From: Poseidonocella sp. HB161398
Lineage (GTDB): Bacteria > Pseudomonadota > Alphaproteobacteria > Rhodobacterales > Rhodobacteraceae
Assembly (NCBI RefSeq): GCF_005870025.1
Contig: NZ_VATA01000041.1
Coordinates: 1 to 64,000 of the forward strand
Reading direction: 5' to 3'
DNA: 64,000 nucleotides
The position numbers were made by a program, and so were the translations under genes. Positions 17,439 through 24,595 of this stretch are shown here, one piece after another. The stretch's first letter is position 1; the number at the start of each line of letters is the position of its first letter. The notes beneath the pieces were generated by a model. The model searched no databases and was not told where the DNA came from. It saw nothing but the letters and a program-made list of their open reading frames with translations.

Positions 17439-17736
17439 CGCCGGAACCCATTTCTTCGCCTTCTCGCTCGAGGACAAGCGCCAGCGGGCATTCGTGGCCG
17501 AGCAGAACAAGCTCCTGCCCTACGACGCCGAGGCCTCCCAGCTGGTCGACGCAGTGCTCTACAACGCCTGCGCCGCGCTGATCCCGCTCGTCTGGCTCGG
17601 CGTCCAGATGGAGGACCTGGCCGGGCTGTTCAGCTCGGTCAAGGAGGGCTGCGAGGAACGCTACGGCCCCACGCCCAACGAGGCGACCATCGTCCACCAC
17701 GACGCGATCTACCAAGCCCCATTCGGAGAACACTGA
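17431..17736 (+). CDS. Phage hypothetical protein
   Basis: 101 residues, starting eight bases before the stop of the upstream gene and ending one base before the exonuclease gene. It is acidic and helical with a hydrophobic middle (VLYNACAALIPLVWLGVQME). No family recognised. Tight packing suggests a role in the same replication or recombination operon. Confidence 0.7.
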   Translation: MHDAGTHFFAFSLEDKRQRAFVAEQNKLLPYDAEASQLVDAVLYNACAALIPLVWLGVQMEDLAGLFSSVKEGCEERYGPTPNEATIVHHDAIYQAPFGEH

Positions 17737-17737
17737 C

Positions 17738-18616
17738 ATGGACCGGAACAAATACCTCGGCTCGTCCGATGCCCGCGACATCCTCTCGGGCGACTGGAAC
17801 CGCATGTACCGCGAGAAGATGGGCCTGCAGCCCCGCGAAGATCTGTCGGGCTCCTGGCCGGTCCAGCTTGGCCTCGCCACCGAGGACGCGCACCTTGACT
17901 GGACCATCGCCAAGCTGGCCGAAGAACACGGCGAGGGCTTCAAGCACTCGAAGCTGAAGGACGACGGCGACCAGCACGAGGCGGTCTTCAAGCCCGAGGG
18001 CACCTTCCACAACCCGGTGATCGGCTCGCATCCCGACGCCCTGATCCGCACGCCCGACGGCTTTGTCTATCCCATGGAGGTCAAGCACACGGGCCGGTGG
18101 GCGGACGCGGAGGAAGCCGCCGACTTCTACATGCCCCAGCTGCAGCACCACATGCTCTGCTGGCGATCGGAGCTACTGCTGTTCTCGGTGATCGTCGGCG
18201 CGGCGCAGCCCGAATACATCTGGATCGGCGCAAGCGAGGACTGGCAGCGCCACTACATCGAGCGCTGCGATGCCTTCTGGCACCACGTCAAGTCGAAGAC
18301 GCCGCCGAGTCCGCGCTTCTTCGACAGCTCCATGAAGCCCAAGCCGATCGTTCCGGCCGCGATCAAGAACACCGTGCCGTTCAACGGCATGATGCGCCGT
18401 GACCTGAGCGACAACAACCAGATCCCCGCGCTGGTCGATGAGTTCGTGACCACGAAGCTGGCGGCCGCCCGGCACGAAGAGGTCAAGAAAGAGCTGAAAG
18501 AGCTCGTGAAGGACACCGACAGCGAGGTCTACCACCCGCGGATCACGATGAAGCGCAACAAGCGCGGCGCGATCCTGATCGCCATCCACGACGAAGCGAA
18601 GAAGGAGGCTGCCTGA
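17738..18616 (+). CDS. YqaJ-like phage exonuclease
   Basis: 292 residues. It resembles the YqaJ/lambda-exonuclease family, which digests one strand of double-stranded DNA 5' to 3' to prepare it for annealing. The N-terminus has YLGSSDARDILSGDW, as in YqaJ proteins that begin with a conserved G-S-S/T-D element. The PD-(D/E)xK core is visible as SHPDALI (Asp100) and MEVKHT (Glu114, Lys116), followed by PQLQHHM (133-139). It pairs with the annealing protein two genes downstream, as in phage Red-type systems. Confidence 0.85.
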   Translation: MDRNKYLGSSDARDILSGDWNRMYREKMGLQPREDLSGSWPVQLGLATEDAHLDWTIAKLAEEHGEGFKHSKLKDDGDQHEAVFKPEGTFHNPVIGSHPDALIRTPDGFVYPMEVKHTGRWADAEEAADFYMPQLQHHMLCWRSELLLFSVIVGAAQPEYIWIGASEDWQRHYIERCDAFWHHVKSKTPPSPRFFDSSMKPKPIVPAAIKNTVPFNGMMRRDLSDNNQIPALVDEFVTTKLAAARHEEVKKELKELVKDTDSEVYHPRITMKRNKRGAILIAIHDEAKKEAA

Positions 18617-18969
18617 TGGACGGCTCGAACCTGCGTGAACTGGAAGGCATGGGCTACATCGAGGACGCCGCGCGGCCGGTGCAGGACCTGATCCTGGCCC
18701 GGATCGAGCGGGGCGACCAGCTCGACGCCAAGCGCTGCTATGTCTCGGCCCGGCCCAACCCGCGGCTCGGGCTGGCCACCATCAAGTTCTCCGGCGTGTT
18801 CGCCGGGGAGCCTGACAACCGCTGGGTCATCGAGACCGCGGATCACTGGATCATCAACCCCTTGATGGACGCCTTCCGCAGCGGCCTGGGCCATTGCGAG
18901 CCCGGCTATGCGGCGCGCGAGGCGTTCATGGCCGAGCTTCTCGATGAAGCGCGGCAGGCAGCGTTCTAA
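18616..18969 (+). CDS. Phage hypothetical protein
   Basis: 117 residues, with start overlapping the exonuclease stop (TGATG). It lies between the exonuclease and annealing protein. It contains a beta-rich middle (RCYVSARPNPRLGLATIKFS) and a helical acidic C-terminus. No family recognised; context suggests an accessory recombination or replication role. Confidence 0.7.
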   Translation: MDGSNLRELEGMGYIEDAARPVQDLILARIERGDQLDAKRCYVSARPNPRLGLATIKFSGVFAGEPDNRWVIETADHWIINPLMDAFRSGLGHCEPGYAAREAFMAELLDEARQAAF

Positions 18970-18979
18970 GGAGGCTCCC

Positions 18980-19783
18980 ATGCCCGACGGCAGTTTCGAC
19001 AACAAGTTCACGGCGAACATCGCGCTGTGGGAAACGCTCCGGCCGGTGGACCGGAGCTACACCAAGCCGATCACCGGCAAGAGCTACAAGGGCGACAGCC
19101 CGAACCCCACCTACATCATCATGAAGCTGACCGAAGCGCTCGGGCCGATCGGCGCGCGCTGGGGCTTCAACGTGGTCCGGGAGACCGTCCGGGAGGGCGT
19201 TCCGCACTCGATCATTGTCGAGCAGGAGCAGGAGATGGACACCTCCGGCTCCGAGCCGCGGATGAAATCCAAGCGCGTGCGCTACGAGATCATCCGCGAG
19301 CAGCACCACCAGCTCGAAATCGAGTTCTGGCTGATCGACCGGGAGAGCGGCGAGCGCCGATCCTTCTCGGCCTTCGGCGGCACGCCCATGGTCTACATGG
19401 CCAAGTCGGGCAAGTGGATCGTGGACGAGGACGCGGCGAAGAAGAGCCTGACCGACGCCTACACCAAGGCGGCAAGCTGGCTCGGGGCCTGCGCCGACAT
19501 TTTCCTCGGCATCTTCGATGACAAGTACACCAGCCAGCCGCACAACGCGCCGGGCATGGACGGCCCGCCCCAGCAGCAGTCCCGGCAGGACTACGGCCCG
19601 CAGGGCGGCGGAGGCTGGGACGCGCAGGGCGAGCACCTGACCGGCCAGACCCAGGCAGGGCGCGATCCCGCAGACGATTTCGACCGCGTGGCCAACCAGG
19701 TCAACCGCGAGCACGCAGAGCGCCAGCAGCAGGCGCGCCAACCCGATCACCAGAGACAGACCAGCACCCCCTCGGGCTGGTAA
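18980..19783 (+). CDS. Rad52-like single-strand annealing protein
   Basis: 267 residues from ATG 18980, which follows an AAGGAGG ribosome site. The N-terminal core resembles phage Rad52/22-type annealing proteins: LWETLRPVDRSYTKPITGKS and NPTYIIMKLTEALGPIGARW, and then DEDAAKKSLTDAYTKAASWL followed by GACADIFLGIFDD, the conserved helix-and-loop of the family. The last 80 residues are low-complexity, rich in Gln, Gly and Asp. It should anneal complementary single strands made by the YqaJ nuclease. Confidence 0.8.
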   Translation: MPDGSFDNKFTANIALWETLRPVDRSYTKPITGKSYKGDSPNPTYIIMKLTEALGPIGARWGFNVVRETVREGVPHSIIVEQEQEMDTSGSEPRMKSKRVRYEIIREQHHQLEIEFWLIDRESGERRSFSAFGGTPMVYMAKSGKWIVDEDAAKKSLTDAYTKAASWLGACADIFLGIFDDKYTSQPHNAPGMDGPPQQQSRQDYGPQGGGGWDAQGEHLTGQTQAGRDPADDFDRVANQVNREHAERQQQARQPDHQRQTSTPSGW

Positions 19784-19801
19784 CGCAAGAGGACAAGACA
19801 G

Positions 19802-20302
19802 ATGGCAGACGGCAGCGGCTACGACAACACCAACAGCGGCATGGTCTTCAAGCCGCATCACGACCAGGTGCTTTCCGGCTCGGGCAAGCTCAACATCAAC
19901 GGGCAGGATACGCGGATCGTCATGATGTACGAGCAGGTCAGCCGGGACGGCCAGAAGCAGCTCGTGCTCTACCAGCGCATCGGGCCGCTCTTCCCGAACG
20001 ACCGGCAGGAGAATGAGCGGTCGCCGCAGTTCTCCGGCCCCTGCGACGGCCCCCTGTCGCACATGCGGCTCGCCGCGTGGAAGCGCTCGAAGGACGGGCG
20101 CGACTACCTGAGCCTCAAGATCAGCGAGCGGCAGCAGCAGGGCGGCGGCCAGCAGGGCGGCGGCAACGGCTGGGGCAATGACGGCGGCGGCTATGGTCAG
20201 CAGGGCTATGGCGGCGGCACGGCCCACAACCCGCAGCAGCAGCCCCCGCAGCAGCAGCGCGCGTATGGCGGCGGCTACTCGGACGATGAAATCCCTTTCT
20301 GA
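19802..20302 (+). CDS. SSB-like single-stranded DNA-binding protein
   Basis: 166 residues. The first 110 form a beta-rich domain (DQVLSGSGKLNINGQDTRIV ... MRLAAWKRSKDGRDYLSLKI). They are followed by a Gly/Gln linker of about 45 residues and the tip DDEIPF (161-166). An acidic tip ending in Pro-Phe is the hallmark through which bacterial SSB recruits partner proteins. The core is not a typical OB-fold SSB sequence and recalls the DUF736 family, so this may be a phage SSB analogue. It lies between annealing protein and helicase. Confidence 0.65.
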   Translation: MADGSGYDNTNSGMVFKPHHDQVLSGSGKLNINGQDTRIVMMYEQVSRDGQKQLVLYQRIGPLFPNDRQENERSPQFSGPCDGPLSHMRLAAWKRSKDGRDYLSLKISERQQQGGGQQGGGNGWGNDGGGYGQQGYGGGTAHNPQQQPPQQQRAYGGGYSDDEIPF

Positions 20303-20444
20303 TCGCGCCGCGCGCCTGATGCCGCAGGCGCGCGCCTTCTGCCTGGGCGTGGTTCTCGGAGCCGCGCTCATGGCCTCCCCAGCTCTCGGGATTGTTCTGG
20401 CCATCGTTGCAGCGGTGGCGCTCGTCCCGCTTTTCAAGAGGTAA
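20286..20444 (+). CDS. Small phage membrane protein
   Basis: 52 residues from ATG 20286, overlapping the SSB-like gene by 17 bases and ending five bases before the helicase start. Almost the entire second half is hydrophobic (AFCLGVVLGAALMASPALGI and VLAIVAAVALVPLF), giving one or two membrane spans. No family recognised. Frame and packing support it being real. Confidence 0.5.
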   Translation: MKSLSDRAARLMPQARAFCLGVVLGAALMASPALGIVLAIVAAVALVPLFKR

Positions 20445-20448
20445 TTCC

Positions 20449-21594
20449 ATGGACGGCTCCGCGCTGCTTGCCCCCGAAGTCGGGCACTATTCCCCCGGAC
20501 AGATCATCGCGCTCGAAAGCGTGATGGACTGGCTGGCAACCCCGGCCGAGCGCCGGCCGCAGATCTTTCGGCTGTTCGGCTATGCCGGGACCGGCAAGAC
20601 GACGATCGCCAAGACCATCGCCAAGGGCATCCGGGGCGACGTGGTGTTCATGGCCTTCACCGGCAAGGCGGCGTTGCAGATGCGCCGCTCGGGCTGCCAC
20701 GGCGCGTCGACCATCCATTCGACCATCTACCAGCCGGTAGACGGCAAGGACGGGTCTGTGACCTACGTGCTGAACAAGGACAGCGATTGCGTGCATGCCG
20801 GGCTCATCGTCATTGACGAGTGCTCCATGGTCGGCGAGGAACTGGCCAAGGACATCCTGAGCTTCGGCAAGCCGGTCCTGGTGCTGGGCGATCCCGCGCA
20901 GCTCCCGCCAGTCTCGAGCGCAGGCTATTTCACCGAGGCCGAGCCGGACGCGATGCTGACCGAGATCCATCGGCAGGCCGAGGGCAATCCGATCATCGCC
21001 CTGGCGACCATGATCCGCAATGGCGACATCCCGCAGAGCTGGGACCGCGGCGGCGCCGTGCGCATGGTGTCCCGCGGCACCCTGACCCCGCAGGAGGTCG
21101 TGAAGGCGGATCAGGTGATCGTCGGCACGCACACCCTGCGCAACGGCTTCAACAAGCGCATCCGGCGCACGCTCGGCCGCGCCGGGCCCACGCCGGAAAT
21201 CGGCGATCGACTGCTGTGCCTGAAGAACGACAAGAGCCTCGGGATCTTCAACGGGGGACTCTTCACCGTGCGCGACATGCTGCACCGCAAGCGCGGCTCC
21301 ACCAAGTTTCGCATGAAGCTGACCGACGACGACAACGGCAAGCGGGGCGCGTTCATCACGTCCGTGCGCCAGGAGTTCTTCCTCGGCGGCGTGGAGAACC
21401 TGGAATGGCGCGACCTCAAGCACAGCCAGCAATTCGATTATGGATACGCGATGACATGCCACAAAGCGCAGGGTAGCCAGTGGCAACACGTCATTGTATA
21501 CGACGAAAGCGAGACTTTCCGTGATGATGCCGAACGTTGGCTCTATACGGCCGTTACCCGTGCTCAGGAGCGATTGACGCTGGTGACCGGCTGA
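20449..21594 (+). CDS. RecD/Dda-like superfamily 1 DNA helicase
   Basis: 381 residues from ATG 20449, after an AGAGGT ribosome site. Motifs in order: Walker A GYAGTGKT (44-51), motif Ia FTGKAALQM, Walker B LIVIDECSMV (Asp123-Glu124), motif III VLVLGDPAQLPPVSS, motif V YAMTCHKAQGSQWQ, motif VI TAVTRAQERLTLV. This is the SF1B (5' to 3') arrangement of RecD2 and T4 Dda, which remodel forks and start origin unwinding. It is probably the only replication helicase encoded by the prophage. Confidence 0.88.
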   Translation: MDGSALLAPEVGHYSPGQIIALESVMDWLATPAERRPQIFRLFGYAGTGKTTIAKTIAKGIRGDVVFMAFTGKAALQMRRSGCHGASTIHSTIYQPVDGKDGSVTYVLNKDSDCVHAGLIVIDECSMVGEELAKDILSFGKPVLVLGDPAQLPPVSSAGYFTEAEPDAMLTEIHRQAEGNPIIALATMIRNGDIPQSWDRGGAVRMVSRGTLTPQEVVKADQVIVGTHTLRNGFNKRIRRTLGRAGPTPEIGDRLLCLKNDKSLGIFNGGLFTVRDMLHRKRGSTKFRMKLTDDDNGKRGAFITSVRQEFFLGGVENLEWRDLKHSQQFDYGYAMTCHKAQGSQWQHVIVYDESETFRDDAERWLYTAVTRAQERLTLVTG

Positions 21595-21628
21595 TCCTCC
21601 CCTCCGCATAAGAATCTAGGAGATGTAC

Positions 21629-21859
21629 GTGATTTACGTCGCCCTCATCCTTTACCTATTGCCCCTTCTCCATATCCTCCTCGATCCGCCGGAGCCGCGG
21701 GAGCTGCTGAGTGAGGCTGCGATGGCAAACCGTTTCCTGCGTATTGCGGACAGGAAATGGGCCTACAGGCTCGTTGTGGTGCTGCTGGCCCTGATCTGGC
21801 CGGTGACGTTCGCCGCGGAAATCCTGATGACGTTCTTGGAAAGAGTGCTGAAGCTGTGA
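21629..21859 (+). CDS. Small phage membrane protein, two spans
   Basis: 76 residues from GTG 21629, six bases after TAGGAG; the ATG at 21623 is too close to that site. The N-terminal span IYVALILYLLPLLHILL and C-terminal span LVVVLLALIWPVTFAAEIL flank a short charged loop. No family recognised. GC is lower than that of its neighbours, suggesting separate origin. Confidence 0.6.
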   Translation: MIYVALILYLLPLLHILLDPPEPRELLSEAAMANRFLRIADRKWAYRLVVVLLALIWPVTFAAEILMTFLERVLKL

Positions 21860-21939
21860 ACGATAGCACGGAGCAGTTTCTCATTGCCGAGGAAAAGGTC
21901 GTGCTCGCACTTTGCAATGTGTGGATGGGGTTGGCTTGA
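21856..21939 (+). CDS. Possible micro-gene overlapping the membrane protein
   Basis: 27 residues from GTG 21856, overlapping the upstream stop as GTGA, then EQFLIAEEKVVLALCNVWMG. The overlap is the style used throughout this phage, but the peptide is short and has no recognised family, so it may be spurious. Confidence 0.25.
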   Translation: MNDSTEQFLIAEEKVVLALCNVWMGLA

Positions 21940-22080
21940 CAGCGTGCCCCCTCGAAGAACAGCCGGGTCTCACGGAGCTGAAATGCCCGTCTTTGAGACC
22001 CCGGCAGGCGGTGGGGACGAATAACACCTGCATCATGGACGCCGGGTCCTTTTCCTGCCCGGATGGACCATGAACAAGAA

Positions 22081-22112
22081 GGCCCGCCGGAGCGATCCGG
22101 CGGGCCTTTTTT
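22081..22112 (+). terminator. Intrinsic terminator between convergent phage operons
   Basis: A perfect ten-pair stem (GGCCCGCCGG / CCGGCGGGCC) with loop AGCGAT is followed by six T on the plus strand. It ends the early recombination operon and lies just beyond the tailspike stop codon of the opposing late operon, so it may serve both directions. Confidence 0.92.
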
Positions 22113-22128
22113 CATGCTGATGCAGCGA

Positions 22129-23508
22129 TCAGAGATACGGCGTGTGCTTAACCGCGGCGGCGCCTTCCTGCAGGAGCCCGCCGATGGTGGCTGCTCCGGC
22201 AACGACCGGATCCTTGTAGTAGAGCTCGCCGGTGTCAGCCATCTTCCGGCAGTAATACTGCAGGATCGCGGCGTTCGCGACATAGTTCCGGCCCACGATC
22301 ACATCGGTCGTGGCATAGGACGAGGGATCGTCGTTGTGCATGTCGATGGCGATCCGGAGCGGATCCGCGCTGCTGCCTTCCGGTTCCAGGCGTGCGGGGT
22401 TCGGTCCCTGGAAGTAGTTGTCCTCAATGAACATGCCGATGACGTGATCGAGGTAGATGTCTTTCGGGTTGGCCCGGTTCACATAGTCCTCTTCATCCAC
22501 GGTCTTCTGCACGAAGTTGTTCAGAAGGATCTCGCCCATGGCCGCGCCCTTCACGTAGACGCCATAGTCGCGGAAGTCGATGAAGTTCGCCCGCGCCGAG
22601 AAGCCCGGCTCTGCGCCGTCGCGGTGCCAGACGATCCCGATAATGCAAGTCGGGAAGCGGTTGTTGGTGAAGACGCCGATCTCGGGCTGCCCGCCGGTGT
22701 CGTTCGGATCATACGTGAAGCTGATCGGGCTGGTCTCGTTCTGCGGGATGTTGCCGCGGCAGATGATCGGGTACTTCGCGCGCGAAATCACGCACTGGTT
22801 GACCTCGGGTGCATAGGCGCCGTCGAGGACGATGCCGTTCACGATGGTCCACAGCTCGCTGTCGTCCGACCAGTCGCCCGTGTTGTCAGCGCCGGTTTCG
22901 AAGACGTTCTCGTGGTTGCCGGACGCGACGACGACATTCTCGACCAGCGGCCGGTTGTGGCAGCTCAGGTCGAACAGATTGGCGAAGTATTCCCCGTCCT
23001 GGCTCAGACCGTAGAAGTCGTCATAGCCGCCGACATAGACGTTGCGGATCACTGCGGTGCGGTGCATCTGGCCGCCGCGGCGGGTGGACCGGGAGCGCAG
23101 CAGGTAGGTGCCGTCGTTCATGCCGGAGCCCTGCGCGAGGAAACCCAGATCGGAGATTTCCAGCGTCGAGTTGCGCTTGGACACGTCGATGCGGATGCGG
23201 TCCTGGGCCGGGAAGCGCCACACCTTGGAGACGATCTTCGAGACGGTCGGACCCTGGCCGACGATCTTGAAATGGCACGTCACCTCGTTGCCGTTCTCGT
23301 CGGTGTCGAGATCGACATCGACATTCGTGCGCAGCTCCCAGTCGCCCGGCGGGATGATGAGGGTTGCGCTGCCGTTGGCCTGGGCATAGCGCACGGCATC
23401 GACAATTGCCGGGCCGATGTCCTGCCCCGTGGTGGTGCCATCGGTCAGGTCAGCATCGAAGTTGGACAGCGGCATGGCCGCTTCGGCCTGAAGGGTAGTT
23501 CGGGTCAC
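22129..23508 (-). CDS. Phage tailspike-like beta-helix protein
   Basis: 459 residues. It starts MPLSNFDADLTDGTTTGQDI a few residues in, followed by DAVRYAQANGSATLIIPPGD, the typical opening of right-handed parallel beta-helix (pectate-lyase fold) phage proteins. Repeating N/G-rich strands follow (VENVVVASGNHENVFETGAD). Such proteins bind or cut host surface polysaccharide. It is the last gene of the late operon, far from the tail fibre. It lacks an obvious virion-attachment domain at its N-terminus, so how it joins the particle is unclear. Confidence 0.7.
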   Translation of the reverse strand: MTRTTLQAEAAMPLSNFDADLTDGTTTGQDIGPAIVDAVRYAQANGSATLIIPPGDWELRTNVDVDLDTDENGNEVTCHFKIVGQGPTVSKIVSKVWRFPAQDRIRIDVSKRNSTLEISDLGFLAQGSGMNDGTYLLRSRSTRRGGQMHRTAVIRNVYVGGYDDFYGLSQDGEYFANLFDLSCHNRPLVENVVVASGNHENVFETGADNTGDWSDDSELWTIVNGIVLDGAYAPEVNQCVISRAKYPIICRGNIPQNETSPISFTYDPNDTGGQPEIGVFTNNRFPTCIIGIVWHRDGAEPGFSARANFIDFRDYGVYVKGAAMGEILLNNFVQKTVDEEDYVNRANPKDIYLDHVIGMFIEDNYFQGPNPARLEPEGSSADPLRIAIDMHNDDPSSYATTDVIVGRNYVANAAILQYYCRKMADTGELYYKDPVVAGAATIGGLLQEGAAAVKHTPYL

Positions 23509-23535
23509 TAGGTAAGCCTTCTTTCTTGACTTGGG

Positions 23536-23814
23536 TTATTTGCCAATGCGCAGCGAAACCGGCTTGCCGGTCTTGAGGCGCATGAGCGCATTCACCACCG
23601 ACCAGAGCAGCAGGACTATGCCTGATGCCGTGACTTGACCGGTGGGAATCACGATTTCGCCGTTGCCGCCGGTCATGCTGGACGCGGCGGTGAGGGCGGA
23701 AACAACGGTGCCGGGGTCGATCGCGGCGACGGCGCCGCCGATGGCGCCGAGCAGGTTCGCCCGGATCGTGTTCGACTTGGTGGCGGATTTGACGGTCGTG
23801 CTGACTTCGGTCAT
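23536..23814 (-). CDS. Putative holin
   Basis: 92 residues from ATG 23814, overlapping the amidase stop (ATGA) and preceded by AAGGAGA. A polar N-terminus (STTVKSATKSNTIRANLLG) is followed by a small-residue hydrophobic stretch (GAIGGAVAAI) and a clear membrane span (ASGIVLLLWSVVNALMRL) before a basic tail. Size, membrane character and place beside the endolysin suggest a holin. No specific family assigned. Confidence 0.6.
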   Translation of the reverse strand: MTEVSTTVKSATKSNTIRANLLGAIGGAVAAIDPGTVVSALTAASSMTGGNGEIVIPTGQVTASGIVLLLWSVVNALMRLKTGKPVSLRIGK

Positions 23815-24368
23815 GCGAAGATCTCCTTGATGCACTGGAAGAGCGTCGCGAGCCCGGCGGGCTTGGCGCGGGAGGCCCTGGCCCGCTGTTCCTGCACGGC
23901 GGACCACCAGACCGCGGCGTCGAAGCCGGGGCATTGCGTGGCTGCGTCGGCGAAGTCGCGGTGCCCGACGACGACCGGCCCCTTTGCCGGGTCCATCCCG
24001 TCGCCGCCGAAACGTTCGAGCTGGGCGTCGATCCACCGGATTAGCGAGGCCGTCTGCGCGGGCGTGCGGGTGTCGAAGCCCTCGTTGATCGTGTGGCCGC
24101 GCTTGAGGCCGCCAGCCCAGCAGATGCCGATGCTGTGGCCATTGTGGCCGTAGACCTGCGCGCCTTGCTCCACAAAGCCAGGCCGGGTCATGTCCCGGCC
24201 CGGCTCGGTCACGCCGGAAAGGCGCACGAAGGCGTGGTAGCCGATTTTGGCGAAGCCACGCGCGAGGTGCATCCGCTCGATGTCGGCGGCTGTCACCTTC
24301 TGGTCTTCCCAGGTCGCGGAGTAGTGCACGACGATGAACTTGACGGCGCTGTCGGTGATGTAGCTCAC
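23811..24368 (-). CDS. N-acetylmuramoyl-L-alanine amidase endolysin
   Basis: 185 residues, GTG start overlapping the upstream stop. It is an Amidase_2/T7-lysozyme-type zinc amidase that cuts between muramic acid and L-alanine in peptidoglycan. Visible residues are His15 (FIVVHYSAT), Tyr44 (KIGYHAF), His136 (VVVGHRDF) and Cys146 (TQCPGF), matching the zinc ligands and catalytic Tyr. Thr144 sits where T7 lysozyme has Lys128. No signal peptide is seen, consistent with release through a holin. Unlike T7 lysozyme it has no phage RNA polymerase to regulate in this element. Confidence 0.9.
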   Translation of the reverse strand: MSYITDSAVKFIVVHYSATWEDQKVTAADIERMHLARGFAKIGYHAFVRLSGVTEPGRDMTRPGFVEQGAQVYGHNGHSIGICWAGGLKRGHTINEGFDTRTPAQTASLIRWIDAQLERFGGDGMDPAKGPVVVGHRDFADAATQCPGFDAAVWWSAVQEQRARASRAKPAGLATLFQCIKEIFA

Positions 24369-24595
24369 TGGCTTTTCAGCTCCTTGATCTGCTCGCGGAT
24401 TTCGAGCTGCACGTCGAGGATGGTCTGCAGCCGCTCATCGAGCCGGATCGACCGGGCTTCGAGCGTGCGGGTCCGGCCTTCCAGATCGTCCAGCCGGGCG
24501 TTGTTCAGCTGCCCGCGCATGTCGGCAACGGAGAAGGCCGACACGGCGGCCACGACGGCCGCCAGCAGCGGCAGGTAGTCTTGCAGCTTCTGCAT
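24365..24595 (-). CDS. Small membrane coiled-coil protein, possible lysis accessory
   Basis: 76 residues from ATG 24595, which overlaps the tail-fibre stop. One N-terminal membrane span (YLPLLAAVVAAVSAFSVADM) is followed by a heptad-rich helix (LDDLEGRTRTLEARSIRLDE and on). This architecture fits an inner-membrane spanin (Rz-like) or an auxiliary holin. Its place directly before the amidase supports a lysis role. No companion outer-membrane lipoprotein is seen. Confidence 0.55.
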   Translation of the reverse strand: MQKLQDYLPLLAAVVAAVSAFSVADMRGQLNNARLDDLEGRTRTLEARSIRLDERLQTILDVQLEIREQIKELKSQ

